This document shows, piece by piece, positions 1-11,628 of a stretch of 64,000 bases of DNA. The stretch covers positions 26,867,946 through 26,931,945 of the forward strand of contig CM069874.1 of NCBI GenBank assembly GCA_036172665.1, written 5' to 3'. This DNA is from Prosopocoilus inquinatus (taxonomy: Eukaryota > Arthropoda > Insecta > Coleoptera > Lucanidae). The position numbers and the translations under genes were made by a program. The notes under the pieces were generated by a model. That model did no database searches, had not been told where the DNA came from, and saw only the letters and a program-made list of their open reading frames with translations. Within the stretch, counting starts at the first letter, position 1, and each line of letters opens with the position of its first letter.

Positions 1-1786
1 AAAATTCGCCCCAAAATAACAAAGTGCAACCGGCTATTAAATTGACCGATCTAGCGATCGACGCGTCGCCAACCAGGACTTTGAATTAAATTTTAATTGT
101 TCGTTTCACGAACGACTAAATTCAGTTCTAAATTGAAACGTAGAATATCGAATGACTTCCGATTTTATTGTTTCATGATGAAAAGAAAATGAAATCTTTT
201 TTAAAGCAATTACAGGTAGCAACTTCACATCTTCTAATAACAATAGCCTTATTATTTACAAAACTAAGAAGAATAAGGGATTTTTTTATGTTTTATAATC
301 CATTATTGTTTTGCTTAGCTTTCGAATGTTTCAGATAAATTATTCCCATTAGAATTAAACGTGATGCATCCACAAACGGAAAACCGAACTCCACTTTGAA
401 ATAATATATCATCATTAGTGGCTGTTTCTGGAGTTGAGCCAGAAGATTAAAGTCTAATACTAATATGCATGTTTGCCAATCCTCGTACATAAATAATTGG
501 TAATGCGATCCTAATGAACCAAAAAATGACGAACAGTCATTTCTGATGTCTCGACATGCGGAATATAAATTATTTTGAATTTGAGACGGAAACTTGAGCT
601 CTTCCACTGCTCATTTGCAAGGCAGTTGTAAAGTTAAAACAGAGCTCTGAAATGACCCTTTTGGAGAAGTTAAGTTAATTAAGCAAGTTTCGGACGTCTC
701 ACCTCAGTCTGAACCGAAAGTGGCCGCTAAGCATTGCAGACCGGATTAATTCAGCAGCATTATATAAATTACTTGGCCGATAGATTGAAGGGAAAGTTAG
801 TGTGCACCGAAACAATTAAAGGGGTGCGGTTCCTGACTGAATAATATATATGCTGGCAATTAGCAGCAGATAACCGGATCAAAAATAACAAATCACCTGC
901 AAACGTTAACCCCCAGCATAAATGCATTAACCAGTTTATGGTCGAATTAATACCTGACTGCTGGATGTTTGCGTGTTCCGAATAATCATTGGTGGAACTG
1001 GCTTAATCTTGTTCATTGTTTGCAATCCATATAACACAGTTGAAAATTTTATATTGCTTTCATATTTCATACGTTGTTTTGAATTATACATATACGCTTT
1101 CTAACATAATCATTCAATAAATCATACTTGCATCTTAACTCCCATTGACAAATACATTATTACAGAGCACTGTTGTACAATAAAATAAAATACGGAAAAT
1201 ATACATATTTAACATCGTTTTACACTTTTTTTCATCTATACCGACTGAATACCTTCACTTTAACCAATCGTAACAAAGAACATTTACGTAGCATGTTTGC
1301 TTGCTTGCGATGCAGATGGCAAAGAGGTGCAATGAAACCACTATTGACTAAAATAAACGTCTTCAATCGGTATATTGTTTTGTTTTAAGCCATTATTACA
1401 AGCTGCAATCTCTATTAGCTTGAAGAGATTGGGAAGTTGGTTATTATTTATTGCCAGTTGAATCTAATCGGTTACAAGTAGTTCCCCCTTTGGCATTAGA
1501 AAATGTTAAAAGGCGGAAAATTCAATGTTAAAGAGCAGATATCAATCCCAATACGGCTTACATAAGAAAATTTAGTTTCTCAGATTGAAACCAAACCACA
1601 TACACCAAGACAAACTCGAATCCGTGCATACAATTTTCATATCTGGTACAAAATCCAAATGTTTGTTTTTTCATAATACTTTTGTAAGAATCCAGATTCT
1701 TAGGATTATTTTTATAATTGAGTACAGTTATTTAATTCGGATATATTTTATTAAATTAGAATTCGTGTCATGAAAGACACACACAC
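1..1786. other. unrecognised AT-rich DNA
   Basis: No gene, RNA gene or repeat was recognised. Open frames of up to about 100 codons occur on both strands. They lack family motifs and a convincing exon context, so they look like chance frames in AT-rich DNA. A short CA run lies near 1779-1787. Confidence 0.5.
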
Positions 1787-2673
1787 AAGAATTATCTACA
1801 CGTGCTTGTATGTATTCATGCTTCAATATAATACTGCTTTACACGCCGTGTCCACAGATTTACTGTAGGAAAACCGTTTTATTTTTCATTTTTCTGCTTG
1901 CCCTAAAACGTAATAAATATTACGAAAATAATAAATTCCCATTAATAACTGAAAAAGTTAGGATATTTATCTTTTTACTTTAACAAAATGTCAATCATGT
2001 CAGCTAGGAATTGGCGGTATTAAGAATTTGATACCTTACCACGTTTTCATTCACAATATCTTTGTTTTATGAAAATGTTTGCAGGTTCTTAAAATTTTAA
2101 AATTGAAGTTAAAAAATGAAAATCTGTTTTTCAGAGAGTTTATTTTAAACTATTTTATTCTACGTAAATATTACCCCTTTTACATTTACAGTAATTGAAG
2201 AGTAACTTCTAATTGGTCTAAGTGCCAATTTTGTGTTAATTTTATTTTTTTTTGTTAAAACTGCTCCAAATTTTGTTTTTAGTTTTTGGAACTGCAATAT
2301 TAAGGTGTAATTTGCTCGTGCCTTTATATATGATTTGATTTCGTTACTTTTGCTATTAAATAGGTTTCAGACTCTATTTCGCTTAAATCAAATTAGCACT
2401 TGGACCATTTAGCAGTTACATTCTTCGATTGATATTACTTGACTTGAATAGTTTACGTGAATTTACGCAATTTTTGAACATTGTCATATTATGTGAAAGT
2501 GTAAATATGATTTTATTTCATTGCTATTAATGGAAATTTAATATTTTCTATAGCGGTTTTGCAATTTTTTAGACTTTTTATAAAGAATGTTTTTTTTTTC
2601 GAAAAGTGAAAAATTAAAGGGTCTTCCTATAGTGAACTAGATCCGTGGACACATTGTATATTTGATTCTATAT
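1787..2673 (+). mobile_element. non-autonomous inverted-repeat transposon, copy 1
   Basis: This block aligns along its length with the reverse complement of 14797-15584, so it belongs to a dispersed family. Near its two ends, about 50 bp match in inverted orientation: the stretch from about 1846 (GTGTCCACAGAT, then CTGTAGGAAAA) is mirrored at about 2600-2655 (CTATAGTGAACTAG, then ATCCGTGGACAC). Homology to the second copy runs a little outside these arms. No coding frame is seen, so this is probably a deletion derivative of a DNA transposon. The superfamily is not identifiable. Confidence 0.6.
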
Positions 2674-2760
2674 TATAAAAATGTCGCAAAAGTGTAGTAA
2701 TTTTTTAAGTTTTCTGATTAGATATAACAATCTTTAGAATTTTAATTTTACTATAATTTT

Positions 2761-2810
2761 ATACAACTATAAAATTGTGAATTGTGATTATACAACTATA
2801 AAATTGTGAA
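2761..2810. repeat. short tandem duplication
   Basis: The motif ATACAACTATAAAATTGTGA occurs at 2761 and again at 2790, so a 29-bp stretch has been duplicated. It sits just past the end of the inverted-repeat transposon. Confidence 0.6.
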
Positions 2811-2891
2811 CAGCGATTTTCTACTATCAGAATTTTATAAAATTGTGATTAAATATAACTGAAATGATGTGTCTGGCAACAGGAAAGTTTT

Positions 2892-2949
2892 AGAAAAGAG
2901 TTTATACATGTATTTCAGGCTAGTTGGCCTTCATCAGAACTATCTTAAA
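2892..2949 (-). ncRNA. hammerhead ribozyme, type I fold
   Basis: Read on the minus strand, the sequence gives core CTGATGA (2937-2931), stem II AGGC/GCCT with a 6-nt loop, then GAAA (2916-2913). A short stem III follows (AUAC/GUAU, 2-nt loop), then U16.1 and H17 = A at 2903. Stem I is formed by AGTT before the core and AACT after the cleavage point. Further pairs (AAGA with UUUU) follow after a mismatch. All invariant hammerhead core positions are present. The very short stem III is typical of retroelement hammerheads, which usually act as dimers. No coding frame of a host retroelement was found beside it, so it may be a PLE terminal-repeat relic or a solitary copy. Predicted cleavage lies between 2903 and 2902. 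Confidence 0.65.
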
Positions 2950-3017
2950 AAATTTTATCAAAGAATTTTTGGAAGTGACCCTACATTGAGAAAAATGTGC
3001 AAACGCTTTATTCAGAT

Positions 3018-3155
3018 TCGTGTTAAAAAACGACTCAGCGTATTGACCTGCAAAAATTACAGTACAAGAATGCTTTCTTTTCAGCGATACACGTAAGGAA
3101 AACTATTCTAAACTGTTAATTTCGCAGTAATACGCTGAGTCGGTTTTTAAACGAA
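3018..3155. repeat. imperfect inverted repeat
   Basis: The left arm 3018-3061 (around AACGACTCAGCGTATTGA) matches the reverse complement of 3115-3155 (around AATACGCTGAGTCGG). The loop is about 53 nt. It could be a small foldback element. No coding content is seen. Confidence 0.6.
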
Positions 3156-4386
3156 AGTGTCCCTTAAGGCTGTTTGCTCGGCCCCAAAATCGTTTTTCCC
3201 ATTTCCTGGGCTTATTTTTCATTAAAATCGTACCAATTTTTCGCGAAAAATTTTTAAATAGATTCTGTTAGGCGGCTAAAGGCTCGTTTTTCGAGAATTG
3301 CCAAAAAGGCCTTAAAAAAAATTAAAATTAAAAAAATTCGAAAATGTAAGCCTTTAGCCGAAATTTCGAAGTATTCAATAATAATAAACCGTTTAGTTTT
3401 CTTTTTTATTTTTAAAAATAAGGTCAGGAAATGGGAAACAAATTTGAAATTTTCGGAATGAAATCGCTGAAATCAAATGTGGTATGTGATACATGCTAGC
3501 TCCGCCTTCGGGCCTGGTGCAAGAGGGGCGAATTCGCACATTCATTCTCCCGATTTAGTGACAGATGAAGGTATGAGTGAGAGCGAATGCGTTTCAGTGT
3601 GTGTATGAGTGAAACACACAATACACGCACCGTAAACACACGAACGCTACCGAGCGCTGCCAGAAAATAATTCTACAAAGATTTCTCTTTTCAGAGTCGT
3701 GCTTTTTGGTAAATTTTTTACGGTACATTGAAAGAAACCTATTTGTCATAATAAACTTCTGCAAATCTAGTAGTCATGCACTTAATTAGTTTTAAAAAGG
3801 GAATGCTCAACATTTTGCTCAATATTTTGTTATTTATTTGTGTACACATTTACCTTGACATCATTAAAAATCCCTGTTAATGCATGTAATTAATATTATG
3901 TGATAACACAGGAATAAACAATAAGTAAAATGGGTCGGTGATGTAACATTTTGAATATCAAGTTCACCCAAATGGTGAAACGGAACTGCGTCAAATAATT
4001 TTTGTTTCTACACAACTAATTGAATAAAATATAAATACTTGATGAATACGAGGATTCAGATCTCATCAACTGTAACCTAATCTACAACCACGGTTTCAAA
4101 TTTGTAAGTGCATCTGCATTATACGATATTTTTAAACATTCGTCAAGCATCTCAAAAAAAAAATTAAAAGCTTGTTTTTGATCCTATTAATATTAACATT
4201 CTGGTGATAATAGTGCGGCCGTTTTGAATCATATTGTACTACACACCAAAAGAATCTGGAACACGTAATACGTTCTGTTGTAAATACGAGGAGTTAATTA
4301 TTGGTGCTATCATGTATTCGTCCGTTTGTTTATTTCCGTGTTTTTTAAGTTTATGTAGAAACAAGTTTAAAATTGCATTCAAACTA
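3156..4386. other. unrecognised DNA with a GC-richer patch
   Basis: No gene was recognised. The stretch 3495-3660 is less AT-rich than its surroundings and contains GTGTGTGTATGAG-like motifs, possibly an old repeat. From about 4230 onward the sequence resembles 23400-23560: both share a CGTCCGTTTGTTTATTTCC block. Confidence 0.4.
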
Positions 4387-4510
4387 ATAGCGATTCCACT
4401 GGCTGCACTAGTGCGCACTGAGTGTATTTCCAACTCGGTTCAGCTTTATATAATAAAACGAGATGGAGATACACTCAGTGCATACCGGTGCAGCCAGCGG
4501 AGAACGCTAT
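4387..4510. repeat. long foldback repeat
   Basis: The arm 4387-4440 (CTGGCTGCACTAG then GCACTGAGTGTAT) pairs with 4456-4510 (ATACACTCAGTGC then CCGGTGCAGCCAG) across a loop of about 15 nt. The sequence after it (4510-4560) again resembles 23500-23560. This is probably part of a MITE family with a second, diverged copy near 23.4 kb. Confidence 0.6.
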
Positions 4511-5064
4511 AATAAAATAATTCAAATATGTATGCACAACAATTGTCTCAATTTTTTTTTAGTGGACATAGTACAGTCAGATATTATATGGCATTATATA
4601 ATATGGAATCTTGCAGAGCAGATTTCAAATACAGATCTATTTCAGAATTGTCACCAGATTATCAGAAAGAGGTTTCAACTGTCCAGATCGATCAGGATCG
4701 TTATTTTAATTTTCTTTTAAAGCCAGTATAGGCAGCATATGTTCTAAATGAAAATATTTTAACTTCGGCTTCATGTTATGCCAAAAATTGTCATCTTTTT
4801 TAATCTGAAAAAGAAAACGTATTACAGTGTGTGTGTTGGATTAAATTGCTTGTTATTTTTTCTAAAATCGTCCGTCATTTCTATTTTATACACTAGTCTT
4901 CAAAACCACATCGGTTTTACTTATTTTTATTGTCAAAATTATAGCTTTCGTGTGCTTAAAAGTTGAAACTATTACAAAAATAATCTTATACGATTTCAGA
5001 AAAAAATAATGTATTATCATGAATTCAGAACTTTCTTGACGTTTATGTAAATAACATTACTTGT
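4511..5064. other. no gene recognised
   Basis: AT-rich sequence. The first 50 bp belong to the repeat also seen near 23.5 kb. The rest shows nothing recognisable. It lies directly downstream of the YqaJ pseudogene on the minus strand. Confidence 0.4.
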
Positions 5065-5400
5065 TCACATATCATTCCCAAAGGTGTCTATACAACGAAT
5101 ACAACTATTCGTTAAAGCTAACTGCCCTTGAATCTGATAATAGTAGATATGTGTTTTCTTCAGTTTCACAGTATTGCCATCCAAAAAGAAATAGGGCATA
5201 ACTTTCATCTTTGCTGCTTCCTGAGGAGTTATTTTGAACTTCGCTAACTTATAGGGACACTTGATCTCAATTATAGCATCCTCACCAACTAGTCCATCAG
5301 GACTAGCTCCAAGATACGGCATTTCTTTAGATATAAATAATCCGCCGTTCAACTTTATGTCCAAATTCATGTAAAAATTGTTTTCTCGCAATTTCTTCAT
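5065..5400 (-). pseudogene. YqaJ-type nuclease, catalytic part (decayed)
   Basis: YqaJ domains are PDDEXK-fold exonucleases. In insects they often sit in multi-copy, probably transposon-linked proteins. Residues of this 111-codon frame include ASPDGL (catalytic D35), EIKCP (E45-x-K47) and YYYQIQGQL (88-94), in the order and spacing of the YqaJ active site. The frame then decays: after QLAL a shift to the next frame gives FVV, a stop where tryptophan is expected, then TPLGM. The upstream half of the domain is at 5455-5780, joined through a frameshift and stop around 5400-5455. The gene is broken, so the nuclease is not expected to be made. Domain assignment is confident. What the larger protein did is not known to me. 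Confidence 0.8.
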
Positions 5401-5454
5401 GGTTACGGCACCAATTTGTAACTATACTTTCGAAAAATTAGAGGAAATTAATTT

Positions 5455-5780
5455 TTACGCCAATTTTTTGGCTTCAGTTGTTTGACGTCTTTTACAGACA
5501 ATACCAAATTTCGTTGCTGTTAGTCTTCGCTCTTTATGCCATTTCACTTTGGTGTTTTGGCCAACAGTGTTTCTCTCTAACGATTCTAACTCTACCTGGG
5601 TCCTGCTCAAGTAGTTCATTAAAGATGATTTCTTTTCTTCTAAGTTTTTAAGATGGATCACCTCTTCTATTCGTTCACTAGTCACCCTCAGCTTTGGCAT
5701 CCCGTTTTCTTTTCTGCCTTGCCCAGGAAATAGTCGTGCTCTGCATTTTCGGTAAAAACATCTCCTACGTAACTTTGACG
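5455..5780 (-). pseudogene. YqaJ protein, linker and start of nuclease domain
   Basis: The minus-strand frame reads through 5780-5455. It starts with a basic linker, followed by PKLRVTSERIEEV, a charged helix and KERRLTATKFGIVCKRR. The last piece is the opening motif of YqaJ domains (RLTATKFG then a basic CKRR), which precedes the catalytic half at 5065-5400. At 5780 the frame stops against the TATACAGTGTGCC terminus of the 5.85-kb element. The reading frame appears to resume on the far side at 11629. That junction is inferred from family order. No intact start codon is needed here because this is an interior segment. Confidence 0.7.
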
Positions 5781-6506
5781 TATACAGTGTGCCCGGATAG
5801 AAAGATGATTAAATTAGCAAAAAGGTGCAGGTTCGAGAGCTTATTAAGAATCCATTTTCAAATATTACTTGTCATGGCCAACTTGATTATATTGAGATGC
5901 GGTTTGACTTGTTTGCACGATAATTTAAGTACTTTTATGGGCACTTAATAAAACTAATCCCATTTTTACAAATTTTCTATAATCTAACCTAACCTTAAAA
6001 TTTTAAATTGGTGATTTTATTGGCCCTTTTAAGAGAGACTTTTTTCTAAATGCAATGATGTATCACATAATATGGAAACTTCTTCAAAATTTTGGGAAAC
6101 AGAGCTTATTCTTTTTATGAATAGAAATCGCTAGTGCCATGATCACAAAACTTTGTTATCGAGACTGTTGGAAGCTAACCGCGCCCTTGTTAACGTTGGT
6201 AATAAACGGGCGTTTACATTACATACATATTTGTATTATACATGTGTCCTACATATTGTTTGACAAATCTGGAATGAATCTGAAATTTGTCTCATACTAC
6301 TATTACATTTTTCATGTATTTGACATGTATCCGACACGTTTTACCAGACAGATTTGTATTCCAAATTAATGGAAAACACAGCGATCGCAGACCATACAAA
6401 GGTACTTTACGCACGTGCAGAATAGTTAGCTGTTTTAAACTATTAAGCGATCTGATGGTTTGTGACGATGGAGTGATCCAAAAAGAGCATAGTAATAATA
6501 TGCGGC
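5776..6506 (+). repeat. 731-bp direct repeat, copy A
   Basis: Bases 5776-6506 recur at 9866-10596, an exact offset of 4090. By eye the only difference is G at 6010 versus A at 10100. The copy includes five bases (TGACG) of flank outside the element terminus, so the duplication happened after insertion. The open frames inside (6139-6369 and 6287-6670) show no protein motif and are identical in both copies because the DNA is. Confidence 0.85.
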
Positions 6507-9500
6507 AGAAGCTGGAAATAGTTTTGAACGAAACAACACGTATTAGCGTTATTCCTGTGATGTATCTAATCGATCCTTACTTAGCTACTATGTTATTTGA
6601 CGTTTCGATGGACTCCAGTAACTCTATGGTGAGATACGAAATTTTCGGACGCAGCAGAAGCTGGAAATAGTTTTAAACGAAACAACACGCATTAGCGTTG
6701 TTCCTGTGATGTATCTAATCGATCCTTACTCATCTATCATGTTATTTGGCGTTTCGATGGACTCCAGTAACTTTGATGTGAGATACAAAGTTCTCGGACG
6801 CAGCAGAAGATGGAAATAGTTTTAAATGAAACAACACGTATTAGCGTTGTTCCTGTGATGTATCTAATGGATCCTTACTCATCTATCATGTTATTTTACG
6901 TTTGGATGGACTCCAGTAACTCTGATGTGAGATACAAAGTTTTTGGACGCAGCAGAAGCTGGAAATAGTTTTGAACGAAACAACACGTATTAGCAGTGTT
7001 CCTGTGATGTATCTAATCGATCCTTACTTAGCTACTATGTTATTTGACGTTTCGATGGACTCTAGTAACTCTATGGTGAGTTACGAAATTTTCGGACGCA
7101 GCAGAAGCTGGAAATAGTTTTAAACGAAACAACACGCATTAGCGTTGTTCCTGTGATGTATCTAATCGATCCTTACTCACCTATCATGTTATTTGGCGTT
7201 TCGATGGACTCCAGTATCTTTGATGTGAGATACGAAGTTCTCGGACGCAGCTGTAGCTGGAAATAGTTTAAAACGAAACAACACGCATTAGCGTTGTTCC
7301 TGTGATGTATCTAATCGATCCTTACTCATCTATCATGTTATTTGGCGTTTCGGTGGACTCCAGTAACTTTGATGTGAGATACGAAGTTCTCGGACGCAGC
7401 TGTAGCTGGAAATAGTTTTACGAAACAACACGCATTAGCGTTGTTCCTGTGATGTATCTAATTGATCTTTACTTATCTGTCAGGTTATTTGACGTTTCGA
7501 TGGACTCCAGTAACTCTGATGTGAGATACGACGTTTTCGGACGCAGCAGAAGCTGGAAATAGTTTTAAACGAAACAACACGTATTAGCGTTGTTCCTGTG
7601 ATGTATGTAATCGATCCTTACTCATCTATCATGTTATTTGACGTTTGGATGGACTCCAGTAACTCTGATGTGAGATACAAAGTTCTCGGACGCAGCAGAA
7701 GATGGAAATAGTTTTAAATGAAACAACACGCATTAGCGTTGTTCCTGTGATGTATCTAATCGATCCTTACTCATCTATCATGTTATTTGGCGTTTCGATG
7801 GACTCCAGTAACTTTGATGTGAGATACGAAGTTCTCGGACGCAGCTGAAGCTAGAAATAGTTTTAAACGAAACAACACGCATTAGCGTTGTGCCTGTGCT
7901 GTATCTAACCGATCCTTACTTATCTATCAGGTTATTTGACGTTTAGATGGACTCCAGTATCTCTGATGTGAGATACGACGTTTTCGGACGCAGCAGAAGC
8001 TGGAAATAGTTTTAAACGAAACAACACGCATTAGCGTTTTTCCTGTGATGTATCTAATCGATCCTTACTCATCTATCATGTTATTTGGCGTTTCGATGGA
8101 CTCCAGTAACTCTGATGTGAGATACGACGTTTTCGAACGCAGCAGAAGCTGGAAATAGTTTTAAACGAAACAACACGTATTAGCGTTGTTCCTGTGATGT
8201 ATGTAATCGATCCTTACTTATCTATCAGGTTATTTGACGTTTCGATGGACTCCAGTAACTCTGATGTGAGATACGACGTTTTCGAACGCAGCAGAAGCTG
8301 GAAATAGTTTTAAACGAAACAACACGTATTAGCGTTGTTCCTGTGATGTATGTAATCGATCCTTACTCATCTATCATGTTATTTGACGTTTGGATGGACT
8401 CCAGTAACTCTGATGTGAGATACAAAGTTCTCGGACGCAGCAGAAGATGGAAATAGTTTTAAATGAAACAACACGCATTAGCGTTGTTCCTGTGATGTAT
8501 CTAATCGATCCTTACTCATCTATCATGTTATTTGGCGTTTCGATGGACTCCAGTAACTTTGATGTGAGATACGAAGTTCTCGGACGCAGCTGAAGCTAGA
8601 AATAGTTTTAAACGAAACAACACGCATTAGCGTTGTGCCTGTGCTGTATCTAACCGATCCTTACTTATCTATCAGGTTATTTGACGTTTAGATGGACTCC
8701 AGTATCTCTGATGTGAGATACGACGTTTTCGGACGCAGCAGAAGCTGGAAATAGTTTTAAACGAAACAACACGCATTAGCGTTTTTCCTGTGATGTATCT
8801 AATCGATCCTTACTCATCTATCATGTTATTTGGCGTTTCGATGGACTCCAGTAACTCTGATGTGAGATACGACGTTTTCGAACGCAGCAGAAGCTGGAAA
8901 TAGTTTTAAACGAAACAACACGTATTAGCGTTGTTCCTGTGATGTATGTAATCGATCCTTACTTATCTATCAGGTTATTTGACGTTTCGATGGACTCCAG
9001 TAACTCTGATGTGAGATACGACGTTTTCGAACGCAGCAGAAGCTGGAAATAGTTTTAAACGAAACAACACGTATTAGCGTTGTTCCTGTGATGTATGTAA
9101 TCGATCCTTACTCATCTATCATGTTATTTGACGTTTGGATGGACTCCAGTAACTCTGATGTGAGATACAAAGTTCTCGGACGCAGCAGAAGCTGGAAATA
9201 GTTTTAAATGAAACAACACGCATTAGCGTTGTTCCTGTGATGTATCTAATCGATCCTTACTCATCTATCATGTTATTTGACGTTTCGATGGACTCTAGTA
9301 ACTCTGATGTGAGATACGAAGTTTTTGGGCGCAGCAGGAGCTGGAAATAGTTTTAAACAAAGCAACACGTATTAGCGTTGTTCCTGTGATGTACCTAATC
9401 GATCCTTACTCATCTATCACGTTATTTTATGTTTGGATGGACTCCAGTAACTCTGATGTGAGATACAATGTTTTTGGACGCAGCAGAAGCTGGAAATAGT

Positions 9501-9865
9501 TTTGAACGAAACATCACGTATTAGCGTTGTTCCTGTGATGTATCTAATCGATCCTTACTTAGCTACTATGTTATTTGACGTTTCGATGGACTCCAGTAAC
9601 TCTATGGTGAGATAGGAGATTTTCGGACGCAGCAGAAGCTGGAAATAGTTTTAAAGGAAACAACACGCTTTAGCGTTGTTCCTGTGATGTATCTAATCGA
9701 TCCTAACTCATCTATCATGTTATTTGGCGTTTCGATGGACTCCAGTAACTTTGATGTGAGATACGAAGTTCTCGGACGCAGCTGTAGCTGGAAATAGTTT
9801 TAAATGAAACAACACGTATTAGCGTTGTTCCTGTGATGTATCTAATCGATCCTTACTCATCTATC
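6507..9865. repeat. 149-bp satellite array, about 22 units
   Basis: Successive copies of the TGGAAATAG landmark fall at 6513, 6662, 6811, 6960, 7109, 7258, 7407, 7554, 7703 and 7852, giving a period of 149 bp with one 147-bp unit. Variant blocks recur every five units: ATGTATGTAATCGATCC at 7601, 8346 and 9091, exactly 745 bp apart. That is a 5-mer higher-order repeat. The unit has several CG dinucleotides (GTTTCGATGGACTCCAG, CTCGGACGCAGC) and a short hairpin (ACACGCATTAGCGTTGT). As 149 is not a multiple of three, no frame runs through. The array ends mid-unit at 9865, against direct repeat B. Confidence 0.95.
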
Positions 9866-10596
9866 TGACGTATACAGTGTGCCCGGATAGAAAGATGATT
9901 AAATTAGCAAAAAGGTGCAGGTTCGAGAGCTTATTAAGAATCCATTTTCAAATATTACTTGTCATGGCCAACTTGATTATATTGAGATGCGGTTTGACTT
10001 GTTTGCACGATAATTTAAGTACTTTTATGGGCACTTAATAAAACTAATCCCATTTTTACAAATTTTCTATAATCTAACCTAACCTTAAAATTTTAAATTA
10101 GTGATTTTATTGGCCCTTTTAAGAGAGACTTTTTTCTAAATGCAATGATGTATCACATAATATGGAAACTTCTTCAAAATTTTGGGAAACAGAGCTTATT
10201 CTTTTTATGAATAGAAATCGCTAGTGCCATGATCACAAAACTTTGTTATCGAGACTGTTGGAAGCTAACCGCGCCCTTGTTAACGTTGGTAATAAACGGG
10301 CGTTTACATTACATACATATTTGTATTATACATGTGTCCTACATATTGTTTGACAAATCTGGAATGAATCTGAAATTTGTCTCATACTACTATTACATTT
10401 TTCATGTATTTGACATGTATCCGACACGTTTTACCAGACAGATTTGTATTCCAAATTAATGGAAAACACAGCGATCGCAGACCATACAAAGGTACTTTAC
10501 GCACGTGCAGAATAGTTAGCTGTTTTAAACTATTAAGCGATCTGATGGTTTGTGACGATGGAGTGATCCAAAAAGAGCATAGTAATAATATGCGGC
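9866..10596 (+). repeat. 731-bp direct repeat, copy B
   Basis: A near-identical copy of 5776-6506 placed immediately after the satellite array. It begins with the same TGACG flank and TATACAG terminus. At 10597 it runs into CGCGGCC and sequence unlike the array. Together with copy A it brackets the array as a tandem duplication of a 4090-bp unit whose second copy lost its satellite, or as the footprint of a circle insertion. Confidence 0.85.
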
Positions 10597-10973
10597 CGCG
10601 GCCAAAAACAAAAATTGATTGTCATCTTTCACGAGCGATACTTTTTTTTTATTATTAAATATTAGATATGTAGCGAACAGGTCACATAGTGTAAACGATG
10701 TCCTGTGCTAGTATTTGTCGAAGACTTGTGCTAAAGATTCATGAGGATTTGAGGATTTGTATGCGACAAGTCGACAGTTTTGTAAAGATTTGTTTTTGAA
10801 TTTATTGAAGACATGTATGTAATGTAAGCACTCCTTAAGGATTGCAGAACTTTAAGTAGGTCTCGATTCACTTGATCGCGACTATACGTATACCAAGTGC
10901 TACAAGAACGTAGAACTTACTCGTGAAATATACGAAGCTCAGTATCCAGAAAAGGCAACACAGATGAAGCTGC
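10597..10973. other. interior of the TIR element, unrecognised
   Basis: A stretch of about 375 bp between direct repeat B and a small MITE. No coding frame, repeat or RNA was recognised. A poly-T run lies at 10641-10653. Confidence 0.4.
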
Positions 10974-11132
10974 AGTGCCACTGATCGTTCGTGGACAATC
11001 GTGTACAAGCGATTAAAATTTTAGACCAATGAAATTCTTACCTTTTTGGCACATCATACCCCTAGCTGATGTGATATTGGTTTAAAATTTTAATAGCTCG
11101 CTCACCATTGGCTGCAATCGATCAGTGCCACT
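10974..11132. mobile_element. small MITE nested in the TIR element
   Basis: Termini AGTGCCACTGATCG (10974) and its inverse CGATCAGTGCCACT (ending 11132) begin imperfect inverted repeats of about 58 bp, including ATTAAAATTTTAGACCAAT and its counterpart. The 159-bp element has no coding capacity. A CAGTG-type end hints at hAT, but no clear 8-bp target duplication was found. Confidence 0.65.
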
Positions 11133-11149
11133 TGATAATCAAAAAGCAA

Positions 11150-11628
11150 AATTTCTGTGATCATGGCACTAGCGATTTCTGTTCGTAAAAAGAATAAGTT
11201 CGATTTTCCAAAATTTTGAAGAAGTCTCCATATCGTGTGCTACATCATTGCATTCAGAAATAAATTTTCTCTTAAAAAGGCCAAGAAAATTAGGGAGTAC
11301 CAATTTAAAATTTTAAGGTTAGGTTAGATTATTGAAAATTTGTAAAAATGAGATTAGTTTTATTAAGTGCCCATAAAAGTACTTAAATTATCATGCAAAC
11401 TAGTTCAAGCCGTATCTCAATATCTTAAGTAACAAAAAGTTAAGACAAATAAAAGAAATTTGGAGATTTTGCTTTTTGTAAAATTTTAACCAAGTTGGCC
11501 ATGACAAGTAATATTTGAAAATGGATTGTTAATGAGCTCTTGAACCAGCATCTTTTTTAATCATGTCTCTATCTCTTCAAAGACGGAAGTTACCCATGCT
11601 GTCCCTACGTATCCGGGCACGCTGTATA
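11150..11628 (-). repeat. right terminal inverted repeat of the TIR element
   Basis: Inverse of 5781-6150, with shared blocks such as CATGGCACTAGCGATTTCTGTT and CTAACCTTAAAATTTTAAATTGG as seen on the minus strand. It contains an extra insertion of about 65 bp at 11420-11490. Identity is lower than between direct repeats A and B, so the two arms are older than the internal duplication. Confidence 0.75.

Larger units (their letters stand above)
5781..11628. mobile_element. 5.85-kb TIR element carrying a satellite array
   Basis: The left end starts TATACAGTGTGCCCGGATA at 5781. The right end, read inward on the minus strand from 11628, starts TATACAGCGTGCCCGGATA. Beyond the termini the first about 370 bp (5781-6150) align with the last about 480 bp (11150-11628) in inverted orientation, the right copy having extra insertions. 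Flanking TA and the CAG-GTGCCCGG style of terminus suggest a Tc1/mariner-type element (inference). The interior holds a 149-bp satellite array, a direct copy of the left end and a small MITE, and no transposase. It splits the YqaJ gene: family order continues across it from 11629 to 5780. Confidence 0.7.

Noticed and set aside
6139..6670. Open frames of 76 and 127 codons, repeated at 10229-10658
   Set aside because: They recur only because the DNA is a 731-bp duplication. They have no family motif, and one runs into the satellite.
7550..7700. Hammerhead within the 149-bp satellite, because CTGATG and GAAAC both occur in the unit
   Set aside because: The sequence after CTGATG is TGAG, not a GA-stem II arrangement, and GAAAC is not preceded by a closing stem. 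Only a simple hairpin (ACACGC...GCGTTGT) is supported.
5764..11611. 8-bp direct repeat CCTACGTA at 5764 and 11604 as a hAT-type target duplication
   Set aside because: The right copy lies inside the element's inverted terminus, and TATACAG ends flanked by TA explain the boundaries better. The 8-mer match is probably chance.
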